Positions 34,617 through 44,100 of a stretch of DNA of 64,000 nt are shown one piece after another. Origin of the DNA: Sunxiuqinia sp963974515 (GTDB taxonomy: Bacteria > Bacteroidota > Bacteroidia > Bacteroidales > Prolixibacteraceae); NCBI RefSeq assembly GCF_963974515.1, contig NZ_CAXBDD010000011.1:9228-73227 (forward strand). The letters run 5' to 3'. Positions within the stretch are counted from its first letter, which is position 1. Each line of letters begins with the position of its first letter. Under the pieces are notes generated by a model, which was given only the letters and a program-made list of their open reading frames with translations, ran no database searches and had not been told where the DNA came from. A program made the position numbers and the translations under genes.

Positions 34617-35327
34617 ATGGAACTAAGCGGTAAAAAAATTCTTTTGGTTGAAGACGACAAAACCCTCAACTTCATCATCCGTGATAATTTAGAAGAAGCA
34701 GGCTACGACGTAAAAGCAGCGGGCGACGGGCAGGAAGGCTACGAGATCTTCGATAAAAATCCGTTCGATCTGTGCCTGCTTGACGTGATGCTCCCCAAAT
34801 TGGACGGTTTTTCGCTGGCCAAAAAAATCCGGGAAAAAGACCAGTCTATTCCCATTCTGTTTTTAACGGCTAAAGCCATGACCGAAGATAAAATCAAAGG
34901 CTTTACCATTGGCGGGGACGACTACATTACCAAGCCATTCAGTATGGAAGAGTTACTGCTTCGTATCAAAGTGTTTTTGAAACGAAGCCATACCGATGAG
35001 CTCGAATCGGATGAGGTGAATAGCTGCAAAGTGGGCCATTTCGACTTTCTTTTTGACAACCTGACCCTACAGCATGGTGATGAGAAACGCACCCTCACCT
35101 ATAAGGAAGCCGAGTTATTACGATATTTTTGCGAACACTCCAATGCCGTATTGAGCCGCTCAGATATTCTGAAAAACGTGTGGGGATCGGACGATTATTA
35201 CCTGGGCCGAAGCCTCGATGTATTTATTTCGCGCCTGCGCAAATACCTGAAAAGCGACCCCGATATCAAAATCATTAACCTGCACGGCATCGGCTTCCGG
35301 TTTAATGCACCCGTTGAGAAAAGGTGA
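34617..35327 (+). CDS. RprY-like OmpR-family response regulator
   Basis: 236 residues from ATG 34617, chosen over a start at 34569 because the receiver domain begins directly (MELSGKKILLVEDD). The acidic pocket is Glu-Asp-Asp at 12-14, the phospho-acceptor Asp56 in LCLLDVMLP, and the conserved KPF segment follows. A linker leads to a Trans_reg_C winged helix (LTYKEAELLRYF, SRSDILKNVWG, GRSLDVFISRLRKYL, IINLHGIGFRF). It binds DNA when phosphorylated, presumably by the kinase just upstream. No T-rich terminator follows. Confidence 0.93.
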   Translation: MELSGKKILLVEDDKTLNFIIRDNLEEAGYDVKAAGDGQEGYEIFDKNPFDLCLLDVMLPKLDGFSLAKKIREKDQSIPILFLTAKAMTEDKIKGFTIGGDDYITKPFSMEELLLRIKVFLKRSHTDELESDEVNSCKVGHFDFLFDNLTLQHGDEKRTLTYKEAELLRYFCEHSNAVLSRSDILKNVWGSDDYYLGRSLDVFISRLRKYLKSDPDIKIINLHGIGFRFNAPVEKR

Positions 35328-35790
35328 CCCAACAAGAATCTTTTAACCTCTTTGTGTTATATGCCGAATTAAATGCCGAAATAGTCAATGCAATTATCAA
35401 AAATCCTACGATTCCTGCTGTCGGTGTTTTAACCTCAGAATCCGGTTGAATCCTTATTAATTTATTGTATAAAATAAATGGAAGACCTGTAAGAAAAGCA
35501 GCGATCAACTTTGAATAAGGTTTGGGCTATTTTGTCTCCCCCGGATAAATCAGTGGTTTACTGATGCTGTCTCTGCCTTCCCATTGGATGACTCTGGGGC
35601 GGGTGATTGATCGCCCTTATGATGCCAAATCATTTCGGGCTTACTGATGGAGCTCATCATCTTTCTTCCGCTGACGGTGTGGACCACACCAGTCAGTAAC
35701 CCGGCTCTTTAGGGCCGGGCCGTTGCAACGAAGCAAGCTGGGCTTTAGCTCTATATTTTCACGGCGGGCTGCTTCAAAAAGCAGTCGGGA
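35328..35790. other. Gene-free stretch after the RprXY-like pair
   Basis: About 460 bases with no convincing gene. A frame at 35302-35508 (minus) is hydrophobic but overlaps the regulator gene and resembles nothing known. Two adjacent GC-rich hairpins at 35671-35719 are listed separately. Confidence 0.4.
35671..35719. repeat. Two adjacent inverted repeats
   Basis: 35671-35696: CTGAC-GGTGTGG, one A, CCACACC-A-GTCAG, a near-perfect palindrome with a single bulge. 35700-35719: CCCGGCTC, TTTA, GGGCCGGG, an 8-bp stem with one G-T pair. Neither is followed by a T tract. They lie between the array below and the regulator gene. Confidence 0.55.
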
Positions 35791-36150
35791 TTACAACTGA
35801 GACTGGGCGAGTAAGGATTTCATAAGCCCGAGTAGGATTCTGGGCCTTTCAAGTAGGGTCTGAAAGCAGCCGAGTAAAGTTTCTTGTTCTTCGAGTAGGG
35901 TTTTTAGCTGTCCGAGTACTACTCGACCAGCATTTTTGCTTACTCGGACTGAATGTCGGTTTACTCGCACTCGTTTTTGGTTAATCGCATTTGGCTGAGC
36001 CTTTATCCGCTCTGCGATATACGCTGCCCGGAGCCAAACAAGCCCATCAGACGAGAGGTTTGTTGTACTCGGATCAATTTTTTCCGGCTCGACCGCGTAG
36101 TCTGTTTTCATGCGGCTCGCCAGTACTCCACGTTTGAGCGAATCGGTCAT
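35791..36150 (-). CDS. Possible 119-aa protein with heptad repeats (may be non-coding)
   Basis: The frame is open from ATG 36150 to a stop at 35791. Its C-terminal part repeats every seven residues (LLGQLKT, LLEEQET, LLGCFQT, LLERPRI, LLGLMKS), which would form a leucine-rich coiled coil. Just before it, RV recurs at the same period. The repetition comes from a 21-bp DNA period that has a centre of inverted symmetry, so it can equally be explained at the DNA level. No homologous family is recognised, no signal peptide is seen, and no -7 element was found. Protein-coding status is uncertain. Confidence 0.3.
   Translation of the reverse strand: MTDSLKRGVLASRMKTDYAVEPEKIDPSTTNLSSDGLVWLRAAYIAERIKAQPNAINQKRVRVNRHSVRVSKNAGRVVLGQLKTLLEEQETLLGCFQTLLERPRILLGLMKSLLAQSQL
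35808..36009. repeat. 21-bp-period CGAGTA/TACTCG array with central symmetry
   Basis: CGAGTA occurs at 35808, 35829, 35850 (CAAGTA), 35871, 35892 and 35913, exactly 21 bases apart. Then the reverse complement TACTCG occurs at 35920, 35941, 35962, 35982 (TAATCG) and 36004 (TATCCG), again 21 apart within one base. The two half-arrays meet at CGAGTACTACTCG, a palindrome centred on 35919. The 15-base spacers are not complementary across the centre. A further TACTCG at 36066 is nearly in phase. Confidence 0.85.
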
Positions 36151-36183
36151 GAGCGGTGGGGAAGGTGAACAAGCTCAGATAAC

Positions 36184-36221
36184 TTAAAATATAAATCCCC
36201 ACCAACAAGGCAGGGATTTAT
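36184..36221 (-). terminator. Terminator after pfkA
   Basis: On the minus strand ATAAATCCC and GGGATTTAT form a 9-bp perfect stem with a 13-base loop, followed by ATTTTAAGTT, 22 bases past the pfkA stop. Confidence 0.75.
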
Positions 36222-36243
36222 CTCTCATCAAAATTATTGCATT

Positions 36244-37287
36244 TTACATCAACTCATATTCATCGCCAAACGAAACGCCCATCTTCCTGGCTTTCAGGAT
36301 CAGGGAGTTATCAGCTTCAACCAGGCTCAGCTTACCGCCAACTTCCACCAAGGGAACAGTGGTTAACGTGTTGGCTCTCATAGCCACCATGGTTCCAAAG
36401 TTGCCTTCGGCAATGCATTGCGCGGCAAACGAGCCGTAGCGGGTGGCTAAAATGCGGTCCATCGGGCTTGGGCTTCCACCTCGCTGAACGTAGCCCAAAA
36501 CCGTTTCCCTGGTTTCAATGCCGGTATAGGTACTAATGGCCTCTCCCACATGTGCGGCGGCCGAAACTTTCTTCGGATGTTCAATACCTTCGGCTACTAC
36601 CACAATCGAATAGGGCTTATTGCTTTGGTAACGCTGCTCGATCTTTTTGCACACCGAGCGGATGTTATAGGGGACTTCGGGAATCAGAATAATGTCGCCA
36701 CCACCGGCCATTCCGGCATACAGGGCAATCCACCCTGCGTGATGCCCCATGACTTCAATAATCATGACCCGCTGGTGCGAGTTAGCCGTGGTATGCAGGC
36801 GGTCGATGGCTTCGGTGGCTATTTGAACGGCCGAATCGAAGCCGAACGTCACATCGGTTCCCCACACGTCATTATCGATGGTTTTTGGAATACCCACTAC
36901 GTTAAGCCCTTCTTCATGCAAGCGGCTGGCGGTTTTCATGGTTCCGTTGCCACCAATACAAACCAGCGCGTCCAATCCCAGCTCCTGGTAGTTTTGCTTG
37001 ATCAATTCGGGTTTGTCATTTTCCCCGTCTTTGACCACTTTATAAGGTTTTTCCCTTGAAGTTCCCAGGATGGTTCCTCCCAAGGTTAAAATCCCGGAAA
37101 GATGCGACTCTTTCAGCTCAACATAATCCTTTTCAATCAGCCCCGAAAATCCGGCAGTAAACCCGACAACTTCCATCCCGTAATCGACAATAGCGGTTTT
37201 ACCAACTCCCCTAATGGCTGCATTCAGTCCGGGACAATCGCCCCCGGCAGTTAAAATCCCAATTCGCTTTGGTTTTTGACTATTCAT
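36244..37287 (-). CDS. pfkA: 6-phosphofructokinase, mixed-substrate-type
   Basis: 347 residues. The phosphate-binding N-terminus is LTAGGDCPGLNAAIRG. The nucleotide loop reads IGGNGTMKTA (Asn114, Gly115) where PFKs normally have GGDG or GGDD. The catalytic segment is GIPKTIDNDVWGTD (Lys135, Asp138, Asp140), followed by MGHHAGW and GYVQRGGSP. The Lys in PKTIDND is typical of the PPi-dependent and mixed group, while Gly115 favours ATP, so cofactor use is ambiguous. It phosphorylates fructose 6-phosphate in glycolysis. It is a single-gene unit with its own terminator. The Asp to Asn change next to Gly115 is unusual, since that Asp helps bind Mg in the family. Confidence 0.93.
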   Translation of the reverse strand: MNSQKPKRIGILTAGGDCPGLNAAIRGVGKTAIVDYGMEVVGFTAGFSGLIEKDYVELKESHLSGILTLGGTILGTSREKPYKVVKDGENDKPELIKQNYQELGLDALVCIGGNGTMKTASRLHEEGLNVVGIPKTIDNDVWGTDVTFGFDSAVQIATEAIDRLHTTANSHQRVMIIEVMGHHAGWIALYAGMAGGGDIILIPEVPYNIRSVCKKIEQRYQSNKPYSIVVVAEGIEHPKKVSAAAHVGEAISTYTGIETRETVLGYVQRGGSPSPMDRILATRYGSFAAQCIAEGNFGTMVAMRANTLTTVPLVEVGGKLSLVEADNSLILKARKMGVSFGDEYELM

Positions 37288-37727
37288 ATGATTAAATTGT
37301 TTGTTTTCTATTGAATCATATGGAACTCACACTTTAATCATTTTCTTTTGCGTTGATCAAACATGCTCGTTTCATACAATCAAATTTTTGAAATTGCCAC
37401 GCAAGTGTGACGGTTAAAATTTCATTCTAAATTACTAAAAGAAATTCGCTTTTGACAGAAAAAATTCGATTCATACGGAGCTTGTCTGTCCACGTTCGGC
37501 CTCAATGGCATGAAGGCTTTAATCAATTTTCGATCATTTGTTTACTAATCAGCAGACAAAACCAGTCTGTCGATTGTCCGTCTTGAAACAACCCGAATCA
37601 ATTTTTTATCGGACTGCCCCGTGCTTGCAGCAATCCGATACTGGAAATCCACAAGTTTTTTATTAATTTCGTACCATTATTTCGAATTCATTTTAATTTA
37701 AATCGATAACCTAAAATTTAATTACCT
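37288..37727. other. Divergent intergenic region, pfkA and DUF1080 lipoprotein
   Basis: About 440 bases between divergent genes, expected to hold both promoters. A candidate plus-strand -7 element is TAATTTCG at 37664-37671. I found no hairpin of note and no gene-like frame. Confidence 0.45.
37664..37671 (+). promoter_or_regulatory. Possible -7 element of the DUF1080 lipoprotein gene
   Basis: TAATTTCG, one base from TAnnTTTG, 56 bases upstream of the ATG at 37728. Confidence 0.35.
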
Positions 37728-38522
37728 ATGAGACGAGTTTATTTGCTACTGTGTGCCTCGGTTTTGCTTTCTGCAACTGCCTGCAATTCTGGCACTAAAA
37801 AAGCCGAAGAGGCTACCGATGAGAAGTCAGCCCAGGTTGAAGAGCCCGCTGCCGACAATACCCTAACAGCCGCCGAAAAAGAAGCGGGCTGGGTGCTTCT
37901 TTTTAATGGAGAAACACCCGAAGGCTGGCGTGGAGTGAACAAAGACCATTTCCCAACGGGATGGCAAGTTGTTGACGGAACTTTGATGTGTAAAGGTTCG
38001 GGCGAAGGGGAAGCTGGCGCAGAAGATGGTGGTGACATCTTGTACGACCAAAAGTTTAAAAACTTCCAGCTAAAGCTCGAGTGGAAGATTTCAGAAGGCG
38101 GAAACTCCGGTATTTTCTACCTGGGCGAGGAAGTTGAAGACTGGCCAATCTACAAAACTGCTCCTGAAATGCAAATCCTCGACAACGAGCGTCACCCGGA
38201 CGCCATGCTCGGGAAAGATGGCAACCGCATGGCCGGATCGTTGTACGACCTGATTCCTGCCAAGCCACAAAACGCAAAACCTGCCGGCGAATGGAACAGT
38301 GTCGAAATCATTTGCTACCAGGGAACAGTTGTCCACAAGCAAAATGGCGAAGTGGTTGTCGAATACCACTTATGGACTGACGACTGGAACGCGCTGGTGG
38401 CTGACAGTAAATTCCCGGGCCTGAATGAAGACTGGGCCAATGTACCCAAGGAAGGTTACATCGCCCTGCAAGACCACGGAAATGATGTTTGGTTCAAAAA
38501 CATCAAGATCAAAGAAATGTAA
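37728..38522 (+). CDS. DUF1080 (3-keto-disaccharide hydrolase family) lipoprotein
   Basis: 264 residues. A lipoprotein signal ends at SATAC (Cys19), followed by an acidic, low-complexity linker to about residue 45. The rest is a concanavalin-like DUF1080 jelly roll starting WVLLFNGETPEGWRG, with FQLKLEWKISEGGNSGIFY and PEMQILDNERHPD, the usual family blocks. The family (PF06439) is now described as hydrolases of 3-keto-glycosides. The protein would face the periplasm or cell surface. A terminator directly follows, so it is monocistronic. The next gene encodes a diketo-gulonate reductase. Confidence 0.9.
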   Translation: MRRVYLLLCASVLLSATACNSGTKKAEEATDEKSAQVEEPAADNTLTAAEKEAGWVLLFNGETPEGWRGVNKDHFPTGWQVVDGTLMCKGSGEGEAGAEDGGDILYDQKFKNFQLKLEWKISEGGNSGIFYLGEEVEDWPIYKTAPEMQILDNERHPDAMLGKDGNRMAGSLYDLIPAKPQNAKPAGEWNSVEIICYQGTVVHKQNGEVVVEYHLWTDDWNALVADSKFPGLNEDWANVPKEGYIALQDHGNDVWFKNIKIKEM

Positions 38523-38545
38523 CATTCATTTTTAATGAGATAATT

Positions 38546-38578
38546 AAAGGGTTGCTGTTGCAGCCCTTTTTTGTTTTT
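38546..38578 (+). terminator. Terminator after the DUF1080 lipoprotein gene
   Basis: AAAGGGTTGC, loop TGTT, GCAGCCCTTT with one G-T pair, then TTTTTGTTTTT. It lies 23 bases past the stop. Confidence 0.85.
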
Positions 38579-38626
38579 CATACTTTCATCACAAAGTTTT
38601 ATTTTAGCTATTAAGACCTGAGACCT

Positions 38627-39646
38627 ATGCCTGACAAAAACATCACTCATGTTCCGTTTGAAATAATGAAGCAACGCTTTTACGAAGTGCTGATTCAGTT
38701 GAAGTTTCCCAAAGAAAAAGCGAAAACATGTGCCGCTATTTTTGCCGGCAACAGTCTGGATGGCATTTATTCACACGGCGTCAATCGTTTTCCGCGCTTT
38801 GTTGATTACGCCAAAAAAGGATACATCAATCCGCGGGCAAATCCAAAAAGAACCGCACAAATTGGTGCTATTGAACAATGGGACGGCCAATTGGCTCCCG
38901 GACCAAGCAATGCGGTGCAGGCTACGGGGCGCGCCATGGAATTGGGCAGCGAAAACGGACTGGGGCTAGTTGCCCTGGCCAACACCAACCACTGGATGCG
39001 CGGCGGAGCCTATGGCTGGCAGTGCGCCCAGGAAGGCTTCGCGTTTATTGGCTGGACCAATACCATTGCCAACTTACCGGCGTGGGGCGCCAAAACATGT
39101 AAGCTCGGAAACAACCCCCTGGTGTTTGCTATTCCCTACCAGGATGAAGCGATTGTGTTGGACATGGCCCTGTCGCAATTTTCGTACGGAAAAATGGAAG
39201 ATCTGCAAAAGAAGGGCGAAGAACTTCCCCTGCCCGGTGGATTTGACTTGCACAATCAATTTAGTACCAAGCCTGCCGAAATACTTGAATCGGGACGCCC
39301 ATTGCCGGTTGGCTACTGGAAAGGCGCCGGCCTCTCGCTGCTGCTTGATTTACTGGCGACCTTGCTCTCGGCAGGACTATCCACCTCAGCACTTAGCCGG
39401 CAAAACAAAGCGGAATATGGCGTGTCGCAGGTTTTTATTGCCATTGATTTAAAACAGCTTGATAATTTTCCGGCGATGGAGCAGACAATCCAGGCTGTAC
39501 TTGATGATTTCCAGTCGGCTGAAAAAGTGAGCCCGGAAAGCTCGTTACGCTATCCGGGCCAACGCGTTTTGATTACCCGCGGAATAAACAGAATTAAAGG
39601 AATCCCGGTTGACACTGACCTTTGGCAACAAATTCAAAACCTTTAA
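38627..39646 (+). CDS. dlgD: 2,3-diketo-L-gulonate reductase (Ldh2/malate dehydrogenase-like family)
   Basis: 339 residues of the LDH2/MDG1 NAD(P)H oxidoreductase family, in which the fold is unlike classical MDH. Strings shared with E. coli DlgD (YiaK), as I recall it, are IYSHGVNRFPRFV, IGAIEQWD, ANTNHWMRGGAYGWQ, WTNTIANLPAWGAK, SQFSYGKME, PVGYWKGAGLSLLLD and VSQVFIAID. His-48-type catalytic His lies in SHGVNRFPR. This near-motif-for-motif match makes the diketo-gulonate assignment stronger than generic lactate/malate dehydrogenase. No other yia or ula-type gene is beside it; the upstream neighbour is a DUF1080 hydrolase, so it may act on a keto-sugar acid made by that route (inference). 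Confidence 0.85.
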   Translation: MPDKNITHVPFEIMKQRFYEVLIQLKFPKEKAKTCAAIFAGNSLDGIYSHGVNRFPRFVDYAKKGYINPRANPKRTAQIGAIEQWDGQLAPGPSNAVQATGRAMELGSENGLGLVALANTNHWMRGGAYGWQCAQEGFAFIGWTNTIANLPAWGAKTCKLGNNPLVFAIPYQDEAIVLDMALSQFSYGKMEDLQKKGEELPLPGGFDLHNQFSTKPAEILESGRPLPVGYWKGAGLSLLLDLLATLLSAGLSTSALSRQNKAEYGVSQVFIAIDLKQLDNFPAMEQTIQAVLDDFQSAEKVSPESSLRYPGQRVLITRGINRIKGIPVDTDLWQQIQNL

Positions 39647-39795
39647 AAGGAAGAAAGACTCTTCATTGTGACCAATCGCATCAAGTATTTTACTGATCCG
39701 TCTTAATTGCTTTAAACAACTCAATGACTATTCAATGACAAAGAATGACCACTAATGACTCTTTCACAACCCCCGACAGATTCGGTGTTTTGCTG

Positions 39796-41085
39796 TTATT
39801 CGTATTGCTGAATAATAGTACCTGCCATGCGAAGCAAGGCCGTGTGGGTATCAATGAAATTATAAACCGCTTGCAGTTCCTGTAAAGCCGCATTTAGGTA
39901 TATCAACTGCACGTCGCGAAAGTTGAAAGAATTGATGGATCCGTTTTCAAACTTTTCCTTGGCAATCTGAAAATTCAGGCGGGCAGCTTGCAGATTTTCG
40001 TTGGCTACGCTCAACAACTCTTTCCTCACCAGGTAAAACTCGTATAAGTTTTCCAGCTTATTATCCAGGTCATGCTGCATTTGCTCCAGGGCAACCAATC
40101 CGCTTTCTTCTTCAAGCTTGGCAATCTGAAGCGCTCTTTTGCGGTTTCCCCCGCTAAACAGGTTATAGCTCAAAGTGAAGTTGCCATACATATTGTTCAG
40201 ATTGGTCCAGGATATTCCACTATTTTCATAATCGTTGCCGGTACGTGTGTGTGTTGCTCCACCGGAAAATGACAGGGTTGGGTAATAGGAACTTTTAGCG
40301 GCCATAATGGCATTTTCCAATAAATTTTGACTGATGTACTGATTCTTCAGACTTTTATTGTTGGCAATCATCTGGCTGTTCAAATCAGCCAGGCTATAGT
40401 CGATAGGAATGGCTTCAAACGTATCGTTCAACTCGTAAGCTGTATTGCTTTTGTCGGCCATGAGAAAAGCCAGGTCACGCAAAGCGTTTTTGTGGGCCAC
40501 TTCCTGAGCCAGATAACTGGTTTTATCGGTCAGGTAGGCATTCTGGGCCTGTAACACATCGAAGGTCACCGCTGACCCAAAGTCCTTCCGTTGCTCGGCC
40601 CTGCTAAAGCGGTCTTCGGAAAGCAACATCACTTCTTTCAGCACGTTAAGACGTTCCTTCTCGAGCAATGCCGAATAATAAGCTAAAATCACCGACTGGA
40701 TCGTTCCTTCAACCATGATGGCCGTATTCTGCTTCGAAAGCTCTTCCAGCTCGGCAAAGCGTTGTTTGCTAATATTTACGGCAAAACCATCAAACAGCGT
40801 CCAGTTCAGATTTAGCCCTCCCGAATACCGGTTTTGGATGAAGTCTTCGGTTGCGTTGTCGTTTAACGCATAGTCGGCGCCAAGCGCAACGCCAATATAC
40901 GGATAGCGTCCAGCTTCACCCCAGTTGTTTTTAATCTCAGCAATTCGCTGATCCTGTTTCACCAGCGTGATATCGTAATTATTTTTAAGTGATTTGCTGA
41001 TTGCTTCCTCCAGACTCAGTGCTGTCTGAGCCTGTGCGGAAAACATTGCAAGTATACAAACCACCGCTATCATTAATCGTTTCAT
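39796..41085 (-). CDS. TolC-family outer-membrane efflux protein
   Basis: 429 residues from the second ATG (41085), which starts a normal signal peptide (MKRLMIAVVCILAMFSAQAQ). An ATG at 41109 would add eight residues. Two OEP repeats of long helices and short beta segments are visible (LSLEEAISKSLKNNYDITLVK, then LLENAIMAAKSSYYPTLSFSGG, QIAKEKFENGSINSFNF). It forms the trimeric exit duct for the RND pump encoded directly upstream in the same minus-strand operon (15 to 39 bases apart). Full length. Confidence 0.92.
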   Translation of the reverse strand: MKRLMIAVVCILAMFSAQAQTALSLEEAISKSLKNNYDITLVKQDQRIAEIKNNWGEAGRYPYIGVALGADYALNDNATEDFIQNRYSGGLNLNWTLFDGFAVNISKQRFAELEELSKQNTAIMVEGTIQSVILAYYSALLEKERLNVLKEVMLLSEDRFSRAEQRKDFGSAVTFDVLQAQNAYLTDKTSYLAQEVAHKNALRDLAFLMADKSNTAYELNDTFEAIPIDYSLADLNSQMIANNKSLKNQYISQNLLENAIMAAKSSYYPTLSFSGGATHTRTGNDYENSGISWTNLNNMYGNFTLSYNLFSGGNRKRALQIAKLEEESGLVALEQMQHDLDNKLENLYEFYLVRKELLSVANENLQAARLNFQIAKEKFENGSINSFNFRDVQLIYLNAALQELQAVYNFIDTHTALLRMAGTIIQQYE

Positions 41086-41124
41086 AAAGCCAGTTCTATT
41101 TTTCAGCATAAAAGTGTTTTCAAA

Positions 41125-44100
41125 TTATTTGATTTGCTTATCAGAATCCACGTTTTTGTCGCCGTTCTCCAGTTTCCTCAAGCTGTGCAGGTATGCAATC
41201 TCAACTTCCTCGGCTTCGAACTTGCGACCGTGCCACAACTGATGAGTCACCCGCCGGAAATCATTCAGAATCATTATCAGTGCCGGAAAAAACAGCAAAA
41301 TAAACAAGGTTCCGAAAGCCACACCGTAAACCAGCGAAATTGCCATCGGAATCAGGAACTGCGCCTGAAAACTTTTTTCCAGAACCAGCGGAAACAAGCC
41401 AAACGAAGTGGTCAATGTGGTCAGAATGATCGGCCGCAAACGGTTTTTTCCTGACTCCACAATCGCTTCCCGGACTTTCATCCCCCGCTCAATTAGTAAA
41501 TTATACTTTGCCAGAAAGACCACGGCATCGTTGACAATCACCCCAGTGAGTGCAACAATACCCCACAAGCTCAATATCGAAACCGGTTTACCATGAATTC
41601 CATGTCCCCAGATTGAGCCAAGCACGGCTAGTGGAATCATAATTAAAATCAACAACGGCTGCTCAAAGGATTTAAAATTAATCATCAGGATGAACACAAT
41701 AATCAGAAAAGCCATTGGGAAATAAATCATCATGTCACCCATATTTCGTTGACTTTCTTTCTGTTGTCCTTGGTATTCAATTTGAATTCCGGGATGAAGC
41801 GCTGCGAGCTCCGGGATCACGCTGGCTTCAATCTGCTCCAAAATCTCGGTTACCGAAGCATCCGGATCCGACAATTCAGCACTCACGCGAATCTCGCGCC
41901 TCCCATTAAAACGCTGGATATTTACCGGGCCGCGTTCCAGATTGTAATCAACCAATTCGGCCAGCGGATACTCTCCAGCCGCAGTCTTTATTTTCATGCG
42001 TTCCATTTGTCCGAGCGATGTACGGTCTTCCCTCGGGTAACGTACCCAAATTCGCAGTTCATCACGACCTTCCTGAATGCGTTGGGCCTGTCCCCCGTAG
42101 AAACCCTGCCGAACCTGGTTGGCAATGGTAGCCTCATCCAGCCCAAGCATGTAGGCGATTGGTTTTAATTTAAGGCGCACTTCCTGTTTTCCCAGAGCGT
42201 TGTTGTCCACCACATCTTTCAACTGGGGCATCTCTTCCAGCCTGGTCATCAGAAAATCGCGGCCCAATTCCAACTCCTCAATATTTCGCGAAAGCAAGCT
42301 AATTGACACCGGAGCGCCAAAACGCCCCTGCGCTCCGATGGTAAATTTCTCGGCTTCAAGGACAGGCCCCACTTTTTCGGTCACCATGTTAATGATTTCG
42401 TAGGTGCTGATGCCGGTTTCTTCTGAATTTCGTGGGAAGACATTGATATTTCCGGCATGTGCACCGGTTTCCTGCCCATCGAAAGCGGTTCCCATATTCA
42501 CAAACGCGTTGTCAATAATATCGATCGAATCGTTGTATTTTTCTTTTAGCTCATCGTTCACTTCCCACACAGCTTCTTCAAATCGTTGCAGGTAAACCAT
42601 GGTTTGTTCCTCGCCCTGCCCCGGAGTAAAAGCCAGGTTGATATTGAACGAATCAAACTCCATACGTGGAAAGAAAGTGGTTTTAATGATCTGTCCGCCC
42701 AAAAGGCCAGCGGTAATCAACACCATGGCCAAAGGAACCCCGATCACAATATATCGCCATTGAACAATAAGTTTCAAAACCCGATCGTACGCATAATCGC
42801 GCAACCAGTTAAACATTCGTTCGGAGTATTTCCGAAAACCTTTTTCCCTTGACTTCATGCTTTTTTCGCTCAGCACACTTGCATTACCAATATGGGCCGG
42901 TAGAACCAGAAAAGCTTCGAAAAGCGAAAAGAACAAACTCAGACAGACGATGAAGGCCATTTCACGCATCATTTCCATTTGCCCGGTAATAAAGAACAAA
43001 GGCGAAAAAGCAATGATGGTAGTGGACACAGAAGTGACGACCGCCGGAATAACCTCAACGGTACCATCGATGGCCGCCCGCATCGGACTTTTACCCATTT
43101 CGAAATGCTGAAAAATGTTTTCGCCAATCACAATCCCATCATCTACCAAAATACCAATCACCAGGATCATTCCGAATAGGGAAATCATGTTGATAGTAAC
43201 CCCCATCAGGTTGGCCACAATAAACATAGCCAGAAATGAAGCGGGAATTCCCCAGGCAACCCAAAGCGCCAGACGGGTACTCAGCATCAATGCCAAGGCA
43301 ATGACAACCAGGATGAGTCCCTGCAATCCGTTCGTGTATAACAAATCGAGCCGGCTGTGCAGCAACTCCAGAAAGGAAAAGGTAACCCCCACTTCCACCC
43401 CGGGATGCTCGGCATTAAACTCCTCAATATAAGCGTGAACGTATTTGTCTATTTCTTCGAGATCTTCAACAATCAACTTCGAAACACTAATGGTGATGAC
43501 CGGTTTGCCTTTGCGCAAACTCTTGGTGGGCACATCGGCAAATTTCTTTTTCACCTCGGCCACATCGCGAATCCGGATCAGGCTGCCATCGGTATTGGCA
43601 CGCAATACAATGTCGCCAATTTTGTTCGGATCAGCGCTACGGGAACGCAGACGAATAACCAGCTCTTCCTTCATGGAGCGGATTTCGCCGCCGGAAACAT
43701 CGCGGTTGTTCTGCGAAATGGCATTTTGCAAATCACTAAATGTCAAACCATAGCGCAGCAAATTTTGCTCAGGCGCCTCGACCGAAATTTCCAACTGAGG
43801 AAATCCGTAGATATCGACTTGGCTCACTTTACCAGAGGCCAGCAGTTCCTCTTCAACCTGCTGTGCGTATTCTTTCAGTGTCATCAAATCAACATCGCCC
43901 GACATTCGCAGGAACAGGGCTCGCGAGGTGGTACGCTGCTTAAATACAATGGGACGTTCGGCAGCCGAGGGGAAAGAGGAAATTCCGTCAACAGCATTTT
44001 TGACTTCAATCAGGGTTTCATCAATGTCAATGTCGCCGGTGATTTCAATCTGCACACGGGCCGAGTTTTCGGATGAAGTAGAAGTGATTTCATAAATCCC

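Noticed and set aside
35302..35508. 68-codon hydrophobic minus-strand frame
   Set aside because: It overlaps the response regulator gene, has no signal-like start or promoter, and resembles no family.
35808..36009. 21-bp-spaced repeats as a CRISPR array
   Set aside because: Boxes are only six bases with 15-base intervals, orientation flips in the middle, and no cas gene is present.
36244..37287. pfkA as a purely PPi-dependent enzyme
   Set aside because: The residue that is Asp in PPi enzymes is Gly115 here; donor left open.
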